A stretch of 64,000 nt of DNA. Source: an uncultured Chlorobiaceae bacterium (GTDB taxonomy: Bacteria > Bacteroidota > Chlorobiia > Chlorobiales > Chlorobiaceae). Each line of letters begins with the position of its first letter. The first letter of the stretch is position 1. Below are positions 27,618-38,900 of this stretch, piece by piece. The stretch is taken from contig CAJEXL010000001.1 in assembly GCA_903994365.1 (NCBI GenBank), positions 1,814-65,813 of the forward strand, in the 5' to 3' direction. Under the pieces are notes generated by a model. It ran no database searches. It was given only the letters and a program-made list of their open reading frames with translations, and had not been told where the DNA came from. The position numbers and the translations under genes are program-made.

Positions 27618-28184
27618 ATGGAAAAAATCATTCAGGGAAAAGCTTACGTTTTAGGCAAGAATATTGATACCGACCAGATTATTCCAGCAGAACATCTGGT
27701 CTACAGCCTCTCCGATCCCGAGGAGGTTGTGTTGTACGGGAAATATGCTCTTTCCGGCGTGCCTCCCGAGCAGGGTGGACTTCCGGCAGGAAATATCCCC
27801 TTTATCGCCGATGGTGAAGTGCGTTCGGCATTCACCATCATCATCGCAGGGCCGAACTTTGGTTGCGGATCGTCAAGGGAACATGCGCCATTCGCGTTAA
27901 AAGTGGCAGGCGTTAAAGCTATTATTGCAGAATCATACGCGAGAATTTTTTATCGCAACTGTGTGGATGGCGGATTTGCCATTCCTTATGAAACTGCGGA
28001 ACAGCTTAACCAGCTCATCAACACTGGCGATGAGCTGAAAATTGATGTTGAGGCGAACACCATCGAAAATCTGACAAGCAACGTCACCTACCAACTCAAC
28101 CCCCTTGGGAGTGTCTTTAACATCGTCGAGGCTGGAGGTATTTTTGCCTATGCCCGACAGGAAAATTTAATGGCTCAAAGCTGA
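27618..28184 (+). CDS. leuD: 3-isopropylmalate/(R)-2-methylmalate dehydratase, small subunit
   Basis: The 188-residue protein has the swivelling-domain signatures [15 protein letters not shown] and [20 protein letters not shown], the latter carrying substrate-binding serine and arginine. C-terminal residues are typical of LeuD type 2 (G-K-x-x-x-x-x-x-I-D-T-D-x-I-I-P start). It pairs with the preceding large subunit. Only 3 bases separate its stop from the cimA start. Confidence 0.93.
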   Translation: MEKIIQGKAYVLGKNIDTDQIIPAEHLVYSLSDPEEVVLYGKYALSGVPPEQGGLPAGNIPFIADGEVRSAFTIIIAGPNFGCGSSREHAPFALKVAGVKAIIAESYARIFYRNCVDGGFAIPYETAEQLNQLINTGDELKIDVEANTIENLTSNVTYQLNPLGSVFNIVEAGGIFAYARQENLMAQS

Positions 28185-28187
28185 TTT

Positions 28188-29795
28188 ATGACTGTTGCAA
28201 CAGGCGCTATAGAACTTTACGACACCACCCTGCGTGACGGTACACAGGGCGAGCATATCAACCTTTCAGTGCAAGACAAGCTGCTTATTACCCAGAAGCT
28301 CGACGAGTTTGGTATGGATTATATTGAGGGGGGATGGCCAAGCAGCAACCCGAAAGATGAGGAGTTTTTCATCAAGGCCCGACAGCTTGATCTGAAACAT
28401 GCAAAACTCGCATCCTTCGGCTCAACAGCCCGTTTTGTGGCCAGCGTTGAAAGTGACCCGAACCTCCTCGGTCTGCTGCACTCCGAAACTCCGGTTATCA
28501 CCATCTTCGGAAAGACCTGGAAAGCCCACTCAATGAAGAGTCTTGGCATCTCCGACGCAGAGAATGCCGAACTGATTTACCGATCTGTTGCCTTTCTCAA
28601 GCAAGAGGGGCGAGAGGTATTTTTTGATGCCGAACATTTCTTTGACGGCTACAAGGATGACCGCGACTTTGCCTTGGCCATGCTCCGTGCTGCAGTGGAG
28701 GGTGGAGCCTCACGACTTGTCCTTTGCGACACCAATGGCGGCTCACTGCCTCATGAGGTTGCGGAGATTGTTGCCCACGTTCTTGCGGTCAGCGGTATTC
28801 CGGTAGGCATTCACGCCCACAATGACGGTGATCTGGCGGTGGCAAACTCCATCACAGCAGTCCTGGCTGGCGCAACCCATATTCAGGGTACCATCAACGG
28901 TATTGGTGAACGCTGTGGCAACGCCAATCTCATCAGCATCATTCCCAATATCATGCTGAAACTCCAAGACAAATGCACCTCGGTGCATCGGCTCAATCAA
29001 CTCACCTCGCTCTCGAAGTTTGTGTATGAGATTTTGAATATGCCTTCGAACACAAGGGCTCCTTTTGTCGGAAAATCAGCTTTTGCCCATAAAGGGGGTA
29101 TTCATGTCAGTGCGGTGATGAAGGAGAGCTCGCTCTACGAGCATATCGACCCGAAACTGGTCGGAAACCATCAACGGGTTCTGGTTTCAGAACTTGCGGG
29201 CCAGAGCAACATCCGTTATAAAGCGCAGGAGCTTGGCATTACCCTGCCCGAAAAAAGTGATATCTTCAAAAATATTGTCCACAACGTCAAAGAGCTTGAA
29301 CACAAAGGGTACCAGTTTGATGGCGCTGAAGCCTCATTTGAGCTGCTCCTGCAACGAGAACTCGGGAACTTCAAGCCGTTCTTTGAGGTGCTTGAAACCA
29401 AGGTGCATATTGAGTCGGGGAAGGATGCAAAAAATGTTGACCAGGCCGTACTCAAGGTGAAGGTTGGAGAGGAGATTGAGCATATTGCCGCCGATGGCGA
29501 TGGTCCGGTCAACGCGCTCGACAAGGCTCTCCGCAAAGCGCTGATCCATTTTTACCCGGAGATCAAAAATATCAGACTGGTGGACTACAAAGTGCGTGTA
29601 CTGGAAGAGAAGCGAGGAACAAGCGCCAAGGTACGGGTACTGATAGAGTCGAGTAACGGCCGCTCTACCTGGGGCACTGTTGGTGTCTCAACCAATGTCA
29701 TTGAAGCAAGTCTTCTGGCACTTCAGGACAGCATGAACTACCATCTCTTTACCTTGAAAGCAACAGCGCCGGTTATTGAGACCCATAGTGCATAA
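28188..29795 (+). CDS. cimA: (R)-Citramalate synthase
   Basis: The 535-residue protein starts with the DRE-TIM metallolyase motif ELYDTTLRDGTQGEHINLSV, in which TQGEHIN distinguishes citramalate synthases from isopropylmalate synthases (usually R-D-G-x-Q-x-P/A). It also has IHAHNDGDLAVANSITAV, the GTINGIGERCGNANL loop and a C-terminal regulatory dimer domain (VRVLEEKRGTSAKVRVLIES). It joins pyruvate and acetyl-CoA to citramalate, making isoleucine without threonine deaminase. It closes the operon and is followed by a terminator at 29804-29834. Confidence 0.93.
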   Translation: MTVATGAIELYDTTLRDGTQGEHINLSVQDKLLITQKLDEFGMDYIEGGWPSSNPKDEEFFIKARQLDLKHAKLASFGSTARFVASVESDPNLLGLLHSETPVITIFGKTWKAHSMKSLGISDAENAELIYRSVAFLKQEGREVFFDAEHFFDGYKDDRDFALAMLRAAVEGGASRLVLCDTNGGSLPHEVAEIVAHVLAVSGIPVGIHAHNDGDLAVANSITAVLAGATHIQGTINGIGERCGNANLISIIPNIMLKLQDKCTSVHRLNQLTSLSKFVYEILNMPSNTRAPFVGKSAFAHKGGIHVSAVMKESSLYEHIDPKLVGNHQRVLVSELAGQSNIRYKAQELGITLPEKSDIFKNIVHNVKELEHKGYQFDGAEASFELLLQRELGNFKPFFEVLETKVHIESGKDAKNVDQAVLKVKVGEEIEHIAADGDGPVNALDKALRKALIHFYPEIKNIRLVDYKVRVLEEKRGTSAKVRVLIESSNGRSTWGTVGVSTNVIEASLLALQDSMNYHLFTLKATAPVIETHSA

Positions 29796-29803
29796 TGACG
29801 AAT

Positions 29804-29834
29804 GTCGGGCAGATGTTTGATATATCTGCCCGAC
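29804..29834. terminator. Terminator hairpin between convergent cimA and the hydrolase gene
   Basis: A perfect 11-base stem (GTCGGGCAGAT / ATCTGCCCGAC) with a 9-base loop lies between two stop codons of convergent genes and is followed by TTCTGCTC. It may serve either strand, but U-tracts are poor. Confidence 0.7.
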
Positions 29835-29847
29835 TTCTGCTCAGTGT

Positions 29848-31740
29848 TCAGAAAAGCACCCAGGCAAGGAGACCAAGCCCTCCAACTCCAGCCAGGGCTG
29901 CTATACCTCCACTAATACTCGGCTCAGTATATATATCGGTGGGGGGAATAAAGGTAGTACCATCAGCAAACTCAATGACTGAAATACCACTCAATAACGC
30001 ATTTTGATCCAAGCCACTGCTTTCAGCAAGAGTTACAACCCCTGATTTCTCCGCACTTATGATGTACTGATCCTGACGGCCAAGCACATAGACCCTGTCA
30101 ATACCTCCAGCACCGTTAACTGTAATGGGATTGGCTACTGTACCGGGAGTATTGGCTAATGTATTTTTGTAAAAAACTGTATCAATAAGGACTGAACCAC
30201 CATCAGGCATAGAACCATCTGGTAATAAATAGGAGCTCACTGTTCCACTCAACGGCTCGTAGATGACATTGGCTCCGACAAGCGAACAACCATTAACCTC
30301 CACATGATCAATGTACACTTGGGAGGTTGGTATGACATCACTGTCAATGGCCACCTTGATCTCGTCTATAACCAGATTGTCAACAAGAAAAGTAAAGGGG
30401 ACTACATCACTGCTTACAATACCGCCTGGATCAACATAATTGCTTGGGACAGAGCTCAATACCCGAGTGCCAACATCAATCCCATTAATAAAAAAATGGA
30501 CGGTAGGTGTAACATCATTGATGATGGATCCATTGAGATGAATGGTAACTGTGGAAGTAAAGGTTTGTGCACGTATGACCGTAGAATCGTGTACAGCATC
30601 AGTGCGTTTGGCTTGACCTGCATTGCCATACAGTTTGATACGGTCATTGCCAGCACTGCCAGTAAAGCTGTTTTGAGCAACAGCAAGAGAGTTGATCGTA
30701 TCGAAAAAAGCGGTAACCACAATTGCCGCAGGCTTGTCAAATATTGTGTAGCCTGTTACATCATATAAGCCGGGAAATTCTGGAGGATCATTATTCCAGA
30801 AAAAAGTACCAATGAGCCAGTCTGGTTTCATTGATCCTGTCCAGGTATTGATAAAACTCTGATACCAGTTCGCCTGCGTCACCATGTCAGTTTGCGTATC
30901 AGCCTTTCCAATCAACGCATCAGTATAAATACTTCTGTTGGCTGCCCCCACAAAACTGGGTGAACCTGTTTCCGTAAAAACAATCTGCTTACCTGTACTT
31001 GCTGCGACATCTGCCAGATACCTCTTCCAGCCTTGCGTCACCCATACAGAATCAAGTTGAGCAACCGTTGGTGTTATTGTGCCTGTAGGAAAATCAGGAT
31101 ACATATCGACACCGACATAATCGAGCTTATCCCAAAACTGAATCTGCAACACTTCGCTATTGAGCGGATATTGCACATCCGTCAATGCGGCATAGGTCAA
31201 CTTACCACCATAGAGCACACGGACACTGGCGATGATATCATCCCAATATGCAGTATACTCAGGCTTCGTTGCAGCCAGCATCTCATTCCCGATCGACAAC
31301 AACGGGATATGATATTGTTCAGCTAACTTCGCCCATTTTAATATATATGTTTGATAACCAGCAAAAAAGGCGGCTGGGTCAGTAAGAGCAAGATTCCAAT
31401 CCGTTAGATTACTGTAGTCAGAACCAGTATATTGATATGATTCGGGGTTAAGTGCGTGAATCTGCGGCTTCAAAAAAACATCAAGGCCTTTTGCTTCGAC
31501 ATCAGCAATAGCCTCCTCAACACTGGCGGCACTGGCTGTTCTATTATAACCCTCCGCACTGATCCACTCTCTTACCTCTCCTGTACTCAAGTCGATAATT
31601 GAGACACTACCTAATCCTATAGAGTTTGCGCCCAGATCAACCGCCCTGGACAGCAAATTTGCGTACCCGTTCCCTTCATAGCCGTTCTGGCTATACGCTG
31701 ATATACTTACTCCTTGAAAAATCACTTCCGTGCCCGCCAT
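29848..31740 (-). CDS. Secreted glycoside hydrolase-like protein with CBM60-like module and novel C-terminal tail
   Basis: The 630-residue protein has no N-terminal signal peptide. Residues about 1-355 form a TIM barrel like GH113/clan A hydrolases: IPLLSIGNEMLAATKPEY supplies the acid/base glutamate after N, and KQIVFTETGSPSF a possible nucleophile glutamate; VGVDMYPDF lies between. Residues about 375-520 resemble calcium-dependent xylan-binding modules (VIRAQTFTSTVTIHLNG, VTPTVHFFINGIDVGTRVL). A short RTX/VCBS-type segment follows (GISVIEFADGTTF). The end is GGIAALAGVGGLGLLAWVLF, sharing the last dozen residues with the giant at 49276. The lack of a signal peptide and the RTX-like segment suggest type I export. 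The substrate is unknown. Confidence 0.72.
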   Translation of the reverse strand: MAGTEVIFQGVSISAYSQNGYEGNGYANLLSRAVDLGANSIGLGSVSIIDLSTGEVREWISAEGYNRTASAASVEEAIADVEAKGLDVFLKPQIHALNPESYQYTGSDYSNLTDWNLALTDPAAFFAGYQTYILKWAKLAEQYHIPLLSIGNEMLAATKPEYTAYWDDIIASVRVLYGGKLTYAALTDVQYPLNSEVLQIQFWDKLDYVGVDMYPDFPTGTITPTVAQLDSVWVTQGWKRYLADVAASTGKQIVFTETGSPSFVGAANRSIYTDALIGKADTQTDMVTQANWYQSFINTWTGSMKPDWLIGTFFWNNDPPEFPGLYDVTGYTIFDKPAAIVVTAFFDTINSLAVAQNSFTGSAGNDRIKLYGNAGQAKRTDAVHDSTVIRAQTFTSTVTIHLNGSIINDVTPTVHFFINGIDVGTRVLSSVPSNYVDPGGIVSSDVVPFTFLVDNLVIDEIKVAIDSDVIPTSQVYIDHVEVNGCSLVGANVIYEPLSGTVSSYLLPDGSMPDGGSVLIDTVFYKNTLANTPGTVANPITVNGAGGIDRVYVLGRQDQYIISAEKSGVVTLAESSGLDQNALLSGISVIEFADGTTFIPPTDIYTEPSISGGIAALAGVGGLGLLAWVLF

Positions 31741-32242
31741 AACAGCTCTGCCAAATTATATCGCATAATCACACAAACAGCTCAATAAATGCCAGGCAAA
31801 CACATGACGCATCAATCAGGATTCGTTGTTAGGACACTGGAACTATTTTTTTAACTGCCTCTCAGAAAGAGATTCAGTCAAAATTGCACGAGAAGATCAT
31901 TACAACTCTACGAGAGTTAGCTGTTGCGTAAAAAAAGTGTTCGCTCTGGAAAAAAGTAGAAGCAATTCTTGTCAGTATTGCTTCATAGAGGTGCAAAACT
32001 AAAAGACTAATCGTCAGTAGGTACTGACGATTAGATGTCGCATGTACAGCAATCCAGGTATTTACGAACTCAAGAGCTCCAATTCATCCAGAACAGGCAA
32101 TTAAAGTAATTCAATCTATTAAGCAAATCAACACACACGCTTTGGAGCCATGCTTATTGAGAAGCACCAAGACAATTTATTATTATATAACACGTAATGC
32201 TGTTATAGTGGTAGTCTATACATCTGAAAGCCGGTTCGTTAT
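31741..32242. other. AT-rich intergenic stretch
   Basis: No gene is supported over about 500 bases. The only clear structure is the hairpin at 32007-32034. Nothing resembles a transposon end, tRNA or CRISPR. Confidence 0.5.
32007..32034 (-). terminator. Perfect hairpin downstream of the small unknown gene
   Basis: A 13-base inverted repeat (CTAATCGTCAGTA / TACTGACGATTAG) has just GG at its centre. Read on the minus strand it is followed by TCTTTTAGTTTTGC, so it may terminate the gene ending at 32243, about 210 bases away. Confidence 0.5.
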
Positions 32243-32494
32243 TCAGTTTGACGTACCATCCGTGACAACCTGAGGCTCATTCTTCTTCAGAATACCATCT
32301 TCGACCATTTTGTTGATCGCCTGTGACAATTGCTCGTGGGTACGAAGCAGCGCAGGTACCGACATCGCCAAAGCAGCAACCTGGCGGATATTGGCTTTTT
32401 CTTGTTCGATCTGTGTGATATTGACAAGATCCAGACGAATAATACCATCAATCAGTGTAATGTTGGCAATTCCGTCAGCATAGATAGTTTGCAT
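32243..32494 (-). CDS. Small conserved-looking protein of unknown function
   Basis: The 83-residue protein begins MQTIYADGIANITLIDGIIR, a strand-rich start, and goes on with an amphipathic helix (VPALLRTHEQLSQAINKMVE) and a charged tail (DGILKKNEPQ). A good ribosome binding site, AAGGGAG, lies 9 or so bases before the ATG. I know similar small proteins beginning Y-A-D-G-I-A-N-I in other bacteria, but no function. It lies between the hydrolase gene and tRNA-Val on the same strand as the secreted protein. Confidence 0.7.
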   Translation of the reverse strand: MQTIYADGIANITLIDGIIRLDLVNITQIEQEKANIRQVAALAMSVPALLRTHEQLSQAINKMVEDGILKKNEPQVVTDGTSN

Positions 32495-32607
32495 GTTTTT
32501 TTCTCCCTTAAAAATGTTTTTTTTCGCTTCGCAGACCTCTGAGCAGCGTCAATATAGAACCTCAGCGGTTTACTAAAAAATAATTTGTCATGAGGAGATG
32601 GGAAATA

Positions 32608-32634
32608 AAAAAGCACGAGAGTTCCGTGCTTTTT
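32608..32634 (-). terminator. Rho-independent terminator after tRNA-Val
   Basis: A 10-base stem (AAAAAGCACG / CGTGCTTTTT) with a 7-base loop. On the minus strand it ends in TTTTTTATTT, 15 bases past the tRNA, so it closes the clpX-tRNA side. Confidence 0.85.
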
Positions 32635-32648
32635 ATCGTCTCTATGTG

Positions 32649-32722
32649 TGGGCGATAGAAGATTCGAACTTCTGACCTCTACAGTGTCAATGTAGCGCTC
32701 TAACCAACTGAGCTAATCGCCC
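32649..32722 (-). tRNA. tRNA-Val, anticodon GAC
   Basis: The minus strand folds as a full cloverleaf of 74 bases: acceptor GGGCGAT paired with ATCGCCC and discriminator A, D-arm with AGCTCAGTTGGTTAGAGC, anticodon stem CTACA/TGTAG enclosing loop TTGACAC with anticodon GAC, and T-arm with GTTCGAATC. The CCA end is not encoded. It decodes GUC/GUU valine codons. Confidence 0.96.
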
Positions 32723-32791
32723 TTCCAGAACGGGTGTTAATATAGGCTTTCAACGCCAAAACACAAAGGGGACAATCCGCATTTCCTCACT

Positions 32792-34108
32792 TTATGCAAT
32801 TTTTTTCTTTTTCCCCTCACCGCAAGAATATTCCGGCAGAGCCTTGTTCTCAATAGTATCAGCCGTAATGCGACACTTATGGGTATTTTTCATTGAAGGG
32901 ATCTCAAACATGATATCGATCATCACATTTTCAAGCACAGAACGTAGCGCACGAGCACCGGTTCCTCGTTCAATGGCAATCTTCACCACCTTGTCAAGCG
33001 CATCTTCGTCAAACTCCAGCTCCACCCCATCCATCTCAAAAAGCTTTTTGTACTGTTTGGTAATGGCATTTTTCGGCTCGACCAGAATACTGCGCAATGC
33101 CTTTTCATCAAGCATATCGAGAGTCGAAATCACGGGAAGACGACCAATAAACTCTGGAATAAGACCGTACTCATGTAAATCGTCCTGGGTAACAAGCTTG
33201 AGAATTTCAGGATCGTATCCCGTCTGCACGGTTTTTACCTTTGCGCCGAAACCCATTGATGATTTTGAGACCCTTTTGGCTATGAGCTTGTCGAGCCCCT
33301 CAAATGCACCGCCACAGATAAAAAGAATGTTCTTGGTGTTGATGTTGATCAGTTGCTGTTCAGGATGTTTACGACCACCTTTTGGTGGAACACCAACCAC
33401 AGCGCCTTCGAGAATTTTCAGGAGTGCCTGCTGCACACCCTCACCGGAAACATCGCGGGTAATGGAGACGTTTGCCGATTTACGGGCAATTTTATCGATC
33501 TCATCAACGTAGATAATACCACGCTCCGCCCGTTCAAGGTTGAAGTCCGAAGCATGAAGCAGTCGGGCAAGTATCGTTTCAACATCATCACCAACATATC
33601 CCGCTTCGGTCAGCGATGTGGCATCAACAATGGAAAAGGGTACTTCAAGCAAATTGGCAAGAGTCTGGGCAAGGAGGGTTTTTCCTGTCCCGGTCGGTCC
33701 AATAAGCATGATATTGCTTTTTTCAATAACAACTTCATCATGCTCATGCTGGTTCTGCTGGGAATCGATCCTTTTGTAGTGGTTATAAACCGCCACGGCG
33801 AGTGACTTTTTGGCACTCTCTTGCCCCACAACGTACTGGTCAAGCGAGCTCATGATCGCCTTAGGGTTTGCAAGACGAGGCTGAAATGGCTTCTCACGAA
33901 GCTGATCGGGTTGTGGCTCCACATTCAGCTCTTTACGCAGAATATCGAATGATGTTTTGATACAACGGTCACAGATAAAGGCCTTGGGGCCAGCAATCAT
34001 ACTGTTGACCTCCTGGGCACTTCTGCCGCAAAATGAACAATAGACCTGATCTGTGGTATCGCTACCGCCTCTTGTTTTTCCTTTTGATGGTTCTCGTTCT
34101 CTTGTCAT
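32792..34108 (-). CDS. clpX: ATP-dependent Clp protease ATP-binding subunit ClpX
   Basis: The 438-residue protein has an N-terminal four-cysteine zinc finger ([19 protein letters not shown]), Walker A in [18 protein letters not shown], Walker B in [13 protein letters not shown], the [22 protein letters not shown] region (here [16 protein letters not shown]) and the RKH and sensor motifs typical of ClpX. It unfolds tagged proteins for ClpP. The N-terminal 20 residues are more charged than usual. clpP is not adjacent. Confidence 0.97.
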   Translation of the reverse strand: MTREREPSKGKTRGGSDTTDQVYCSFCGRSAQEVNSMIAGPKAFICDRCIKTSFDILRKELNVEPQPDQLREKPFQPRLANPKAIMSSLDQYVVGQESAKKSLAVAVYNHYKRIDSQQNQHEHDEVVIEKSNIMLIGPTGTGKTLLAQTLANLLEVPFSIVDATSLTEAGYVGDDVETILARLLHASDFNLERAERGIIYVDEIDKIARKSANVSITRDVSGEGVQQALLKILEGAVVGVPPKGGRKHPEQQLININTKNILFICGGAFEGLDKLIAKRVSKSSMGFGAKVKTVQTGYDPEILKLVTQDDLHEYGLIPEFIGRLPVISTLDMLDEKALRSILVEPKNAITKQYKKLFEMDGVELEFDEDALDKVVKIAIERGTGARALRSVLENVMIDIMFEIPSMKNTHKCRITADTIENKALPEYSCGEGKKKKIA

Positions 34109-34150
34109 GAATCAATCACACGTTCTGTCACATTTATAAGGTTATAGCTC

Positions 34151-34420
34151 TTAAAATCCCATCTTGGCCAAACTGTCCAACAGATGCTGAATGGTCATAC
34201 TCAGCTTTGGATGATCACTCTCAAAATGGTCGAGAGCCTCATTCATTCGCTCCATAAGGGATGTGTCCTCCTGAATGGTACCAACTTTTTCATCAAGAAG
34301 CCTCTGCATATCAGCCCTGAGATTAAAGAGCACAACTTCCGTTGTTTCATCGACAGAGTCCACCTGTTCAAGCTCCTGATGAAGCGTCTTGAGGAGTTCC
34401 CTCAGTTTTTGCTGTTCCAT
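34151..34420 (-). CDS. DUF4404 family small protein
   Basis: The 89-residue protein MEQQKLRELLKTLHQELEQV continues as a helical, acidic protein and ends LDHFESDHPKLSMTIQHLLD plus SLAKMGF. The H-P-x-L-x-x-x-I-x-x-L-x-D-x-L-x-x-M-G-I/F ending is the hallmark of DUF4404. It has no known function. It lies just downstream of gltD on the same strand (gap of 23 bases). Confidence 0.75.
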   Translation of the reverse strand: MEQQKLRELLKTLHQELEQVDSVDETTEVVLFNLRADMQRLLDEKVGTIQEDTSLMERMNEALDHFESDHPKLSMTIQHLLDSLAKMGF

Positions 34421-34443
34421 AATCCTCCCTTGTTATAATAAAT

Positions 34444-35919
34444 TTACGGAAGATGCGTTTCGCCCATCAAAAACCTGTCACACTCTCGCGCAGCAGCTCT
34501 GCCCTCATGAATAGCCCAAACCACAAGACTCTGACCCCGGCGAGCATCGCCAGCAGCAAAAATTCGCTCCCGATTAGTAAGGTACGTTGCATCCGTCGCA
34601 AGAATGTTTGAGCGTTCGTCCTGAACAACCTGCAGTTGCTGCAACAGATGCTCCTCCGGCCCAATGAATCCCATCGCAAGCAACACAAGATCGGCGGGAA
34701 GAATCTCCTCTGTACCCGCAACAGGTTGCGGCCTAAAGCTTCCGTCTGCCTTAACCCACTCCACCCTTGAGACCTCAACTGCCTGAAGTACACCATGACC
34801 ATCTGCCAGAAACTTCTTGGTCATCATGGAATATTTTCTTGGATCATCTCCTTGCAGAGAGGCTGCCTCCTCCTGTCCATAATCAACCTTGAAGGTTTTC
34901 GGCCACTCCGGCCACGGATTATCCGGCTGTCGTTCAAGTGGGGGCTTCGGCATAATTTCAATCTGAATAACGCTTTTGCATCCTTGTCGCAGTGAGGTCG
35001 CGACACAGTCGGTACCGGTATCTCCTCCACCAATAACAACAACATGTTTCCCCGCAGAGGAGAGCACCGGTTCACTTTGGTCAACCATTGCTTTGGTACT
35101 GGAACGAAGAAAGTCCATGGCAAAGTGAATTCCAGGAATTTCTCTCCCCTCTGCCGCAAGATTACGGGGCTTTGTTGCACCGGTACAGAGAACAACAGCA
35201 TCGAACTCTTCAAGAAGCTTGTCTGCCGGATAATCGACTCCGACCTCGGTACTCTCCATAAAGGTGATCCCCTCCTGCTTCATCAGATCAATACGGCGAT
35301 CAATCACCAGTTTCTTATCGAGCTTCATATTCGGAATGCCGTACATCATAAGGCCACCAAAGCGATCGTCACGCTCAAAAACCGTCACGCCGTGGCCTGC
35401 CTTGTTAAGCTGGTCGGCGCAGGCCAGGCCCGAGGGGCCCGATCCAACAACCGCCACCCGCTTGCCCGTTCTGTTAAGAATCTGTTTTGGTTCAACCCAC
35501 CCTTCCGAAAAAGCGTGTTCAATAATCGAGTACTCAATATTCTTGATGGTCACCGGCGGGTCAATAATGCCAAGGACACAGGAGCCTTCGCACGGAGCGG
35601 GACAGACTCTGCCGGTAAACTCCGGAAAGTTGTTGGTTTTGATCAGCCGATCATAAGCTTCATGCCAGAAACCATTATAAACGTAATCGTTCCACTCTGG
35701 CACAAGATTGTGAATCGGGCAACCGCTTGCCATACCACTCAGCATCATACCGGTATGACAGTAGGGAGTACCACAATCCATACAACGAGCTCCCTGATTT
35801 TGCAACTCCCCGGAAGTCATCTCCTTATGAAACTCCTGCCAGTCTTTTATTCTTTCCAGAGGTTCCCTGTCGGCGGGCAGTGCTCTCTGGAACTCCATGA
35901 ACCCTTTAACTTTTCCCAT
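34444..35919 (-). CDS. gltD: Glutamate synthase small subunit
   Basis: The 491-residue flavoprotein has an N-terminal Fe-S domain ([14 protein letters not shown], then [16 protein letters not shown]) and two nucleotide-binding folds: [20 protein letters not shown] for FAD and [20 protein letters not shown] for NADPH. The C-terminal [20 protein letters not shown] is typical. It feeds electrons to the GltB subunit. Only 25 bases separate it from the preceding gltB stop. Confidence 0.96.
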   Translation of the reverse strand: MGKVKGFMEFQRALPADREPLERIKDWQEFHKEMTSGELQNQGARCMDCGTPYCHTGMMLSGMASGCPIHNLVPEWNDYVYNGFWHEAYDRLIKTNNFPEFTGRVCPAPCEGSCVLGIIDPPVTIKNIEYSIIEHAFSEGWVEPKQILNRTGKRVAVVGSGPSGLACADQLNKAGHGVTVFERDDRFGGLMMYGIPNMKLDKKLVIDRRIDLMKQEGITFMESTEVGVDYPADKLLEEFDAVVLCTGATKPRNLAAEGREIPGIHFAMDFLRSSTKAMVDQSEPVLSSAGKHVVVIGGGDTGTDCVATSLRQGCKSVIQIEIMPKPPLERQPDNPWPEWPKTFKVDYGQEEAASLQGDDPRKYSMMTKKFLADGHGVLQAVEVSRVEWVKADGSFRPQPVAGTEEILPADLVLLAMGFIGPEEHLLQQLQVVQDERSNILATDATYLTNRERIFAAGDARRGQSLVVWAIHEGRAAARECDRFLMGETHLP

Positions 35920-35944
35920 ATCAATGAGTTAATCTTTTGCAGCC

Positions 35945-38900
35945 TTAATTACCTGAAACACGTGCCGGGTCGTGAATATTTTTTAGAAATGCGGCCATAA
36001 CTGCTTCGTCTCCACTGAGCCCAGCCGCCTCAACCTCTCTCATAGCCTCAAGAGCACGTCGGTAATCATGTGGCATTACTTTAACAAATCGCTTGCGAAG
36101 AGCATCCTGATCGTCAAGAATTGACTGTCCAAGGTTGCTTCCGGTAAAGGCGACATGCCGTTCAATCATGGATTGCAGCTCCGCAAACTCAATCGGATCC
36201 TCAATGGCAGACAATGCCACCATCTCATGATTACAGTTCTCCGACAAGGTGCCATCTGCATCATACACATAAGCCACACCACCCGACATCCCTGCAGCAA
36301 AGTTCCTGCCGGTTTTACCGAGAATAATCACAATTCCGCCTGTCATATATTCGCAGCCATGATCACCAATTGCCTCAACCACAGCGTGAAGACCGCTGTT
36401 GCGCACGCAAAAACGCTCTCCGGCCATACCTCTTATAAACGCCTCTCCGGAGGTCGCACCGTAAAAGCCCACGTTGCCAATAATGATATTCTCTTCGGGC
36501 ACAAATGAGGAGCCTTTGGAGGGATAAACAATAATACGACCCCCGGAGAGCCCCTTGCCAACATAGTCGTTGGCATCACCTTCAAGTTCAAGCGTCATCC
36601 CCTTCGGCATAAACGCACCGAAGCTCTGACCGGCTGAACCGATAAATTTCAGGTGAATAGTGTCATCAGGCAACCCTTCAGCGCCATACGCTTTGGTTAC
36701 TTCATAACCGACAATGGTGCCAACAACCCTGTTTGTATTTCTGATAGGAAGAGTGGTAAAGACCTTTTGCTTCCGTTTGATCGCCGGTTCACAGATCGAG
36801 AGCAATGTCGTTCGATCAAGACTCTCGTCAAGACCGTGCTCCTGAGCGATGGTGCAGTACCTTGTCGCATGCTCGCCAACCTCTGCCTGATAGAGAATCT
36901 TTGAGAGGTCGATTCCCTGCGCTTTCCAGTGATTGACAGATTTTTTCATTCTGAGCAGTTCGGTACGTCCGACAAGCTCATTCAGGGTACGAACACCGAG
37001 ACGCGACATATACTCCCGCACCCCTTCTGCAAGAAAACGCATGAAGTTTTCCACATGCTCCGGTTTCCCCTTGAAATGCTTGCGCAGTTCCGGGTTCTGG
37101 GTAGCAACACCGACCGGACAGGAGTCATCCTGGCAGCAGCGCATCATGATACAACCCATAACCACAAGGGTGGTTGTAGCAAATCCGAACTCTTCGGCGC
37201 CAAGCATGGCGGCAATAACAATGTCTCTTGCGGTTTTTAACTGGCCATCCGTCTCAACAACAATTCGGCTTCGGAGGTTGTTGAGCACAAGCGTCTGGTG
37301 GGCTTCTGCCAGGCCAAGTTCCCATGGCATACCTGCGTGCATGATACTCGAAACAGGTGAGGCACCGGTTCCACCATCATGGCCGCTGATCAGCACAACA
37401 TCGGCATGAGCCTTTGCCACACCTGCGGCAATAGTTCCGACACCAACGGTTGAGACAAGCTTGACGTTGATTCGAGCCTCGGGATTAGCATTTTTCAAGT
37501 CATGGATAAGCTGCGCCAGATCCTCAATCGAGTAAATATCATGATGGGGTGGCGGCGAAATGAGACCAACTCCTGGCGTTGAATAACGAACCTTCGCAAC
37601 CCACGGATAGACCTTGGAACCTGGAAGCTGACCCCCTTCACCAGGTTTTGCTCCCTGGGCCATCTTGATCTGAATCTCATTGGCATTGGCCAGATATTCA
37701 CTGGTAACACCAAACCGTCCGGAGGCAACCTGTTTGATGGCCGACATTCTTGAGTCGCCGTTGGCATCCTTATGGAAACGCGCAGGATCTTCGCCGCCTT
37801 CACCGGTATTGCTCCTTCCGCCCAGCCGGTTCATGGCAATAGCAAGCGTTTCATGAGCCTCCTGGCTGATCGAGCCATAAGACATGGCGCCAGTCTTGAA
37901 GCGTTTCAGGATAGCCTCAACCGACTCAACCTCATCAATCGGCACAGGCTGCTCACTGAAGCGAATATCCATCAGACCACGAATCGTACAGAGATTTTCG
38001 CTCTGATCATCAATAAGGTTCTCATATTTTTTGAATAACCCGTAATTCTCGGTTCTGCAGGAGTGCTGCAAGAGATGTATTGCCTCGGGGCTGAAGAGAT
38101 GAAACTCTCCGCTATGACGCCACTTCCGCTCTCCACCAGCATCAAGACCACGATCAACCTTGTTGCCTGTACGAGGAAAAACTGACTCGTGGCGCCGGTG
38201 AACCTCTTCGGCCACAATATCAAGACCAATACCCTCAATACGAGTCGGTGTTCGGGTAAAATAGGCATCAACAATCTGCGTATTAAGGCCGACTGCCTCA
38301 AAAATCTGGGATCCACGATAACTCTGAATGGTTGAAATACCCATTTTGGCCATGGTCTTCACCACCCCCTTGACAGCAGCCTTGACATAGTTCTTGAGAG
38401 CAACCTTTTCATCAAGCTTTATACGGCCCGATGAAACCAATGAATGGATGGTTTCAAACGCCATGTAAGGGTTAATTGCTCCAGCGCCATAACTGATCAG
38501 CATGGCAAAATGATGCACCGTTCTCGGCTCAGCCGATTCAAGCACCAGGCCAATCTGCGTTCTGATACCTGCGTTGATAAGAAAATTATGAAGTCCGGAA
38601 ACTGCCAGAAGCGCGGGTATCGGCGCACGGTCGCACTCAAGCTCTCCCTTGTCGGAGAGAATAATAATGTTAACCCCCTTGCTCGCGGCCTGCTCCGCCT
38701 GACGGTAAAGATCCTGCATGGCAGCCTCGAGACCCTTGCCACCCTGTTCCACAGCATAAAAAATCGGCAACGTCACCGCCCTGAAACCGGGCTTGTCGAT
38801 ACCGCGAATCTTTTCAAGGGCCTGATTGCTTAACAGTGGATGCGGCAAGCGGATGCGGCGGCAGTTCACCTCTGAAGGCTCCAGCAGATCTCCCTCTGTG

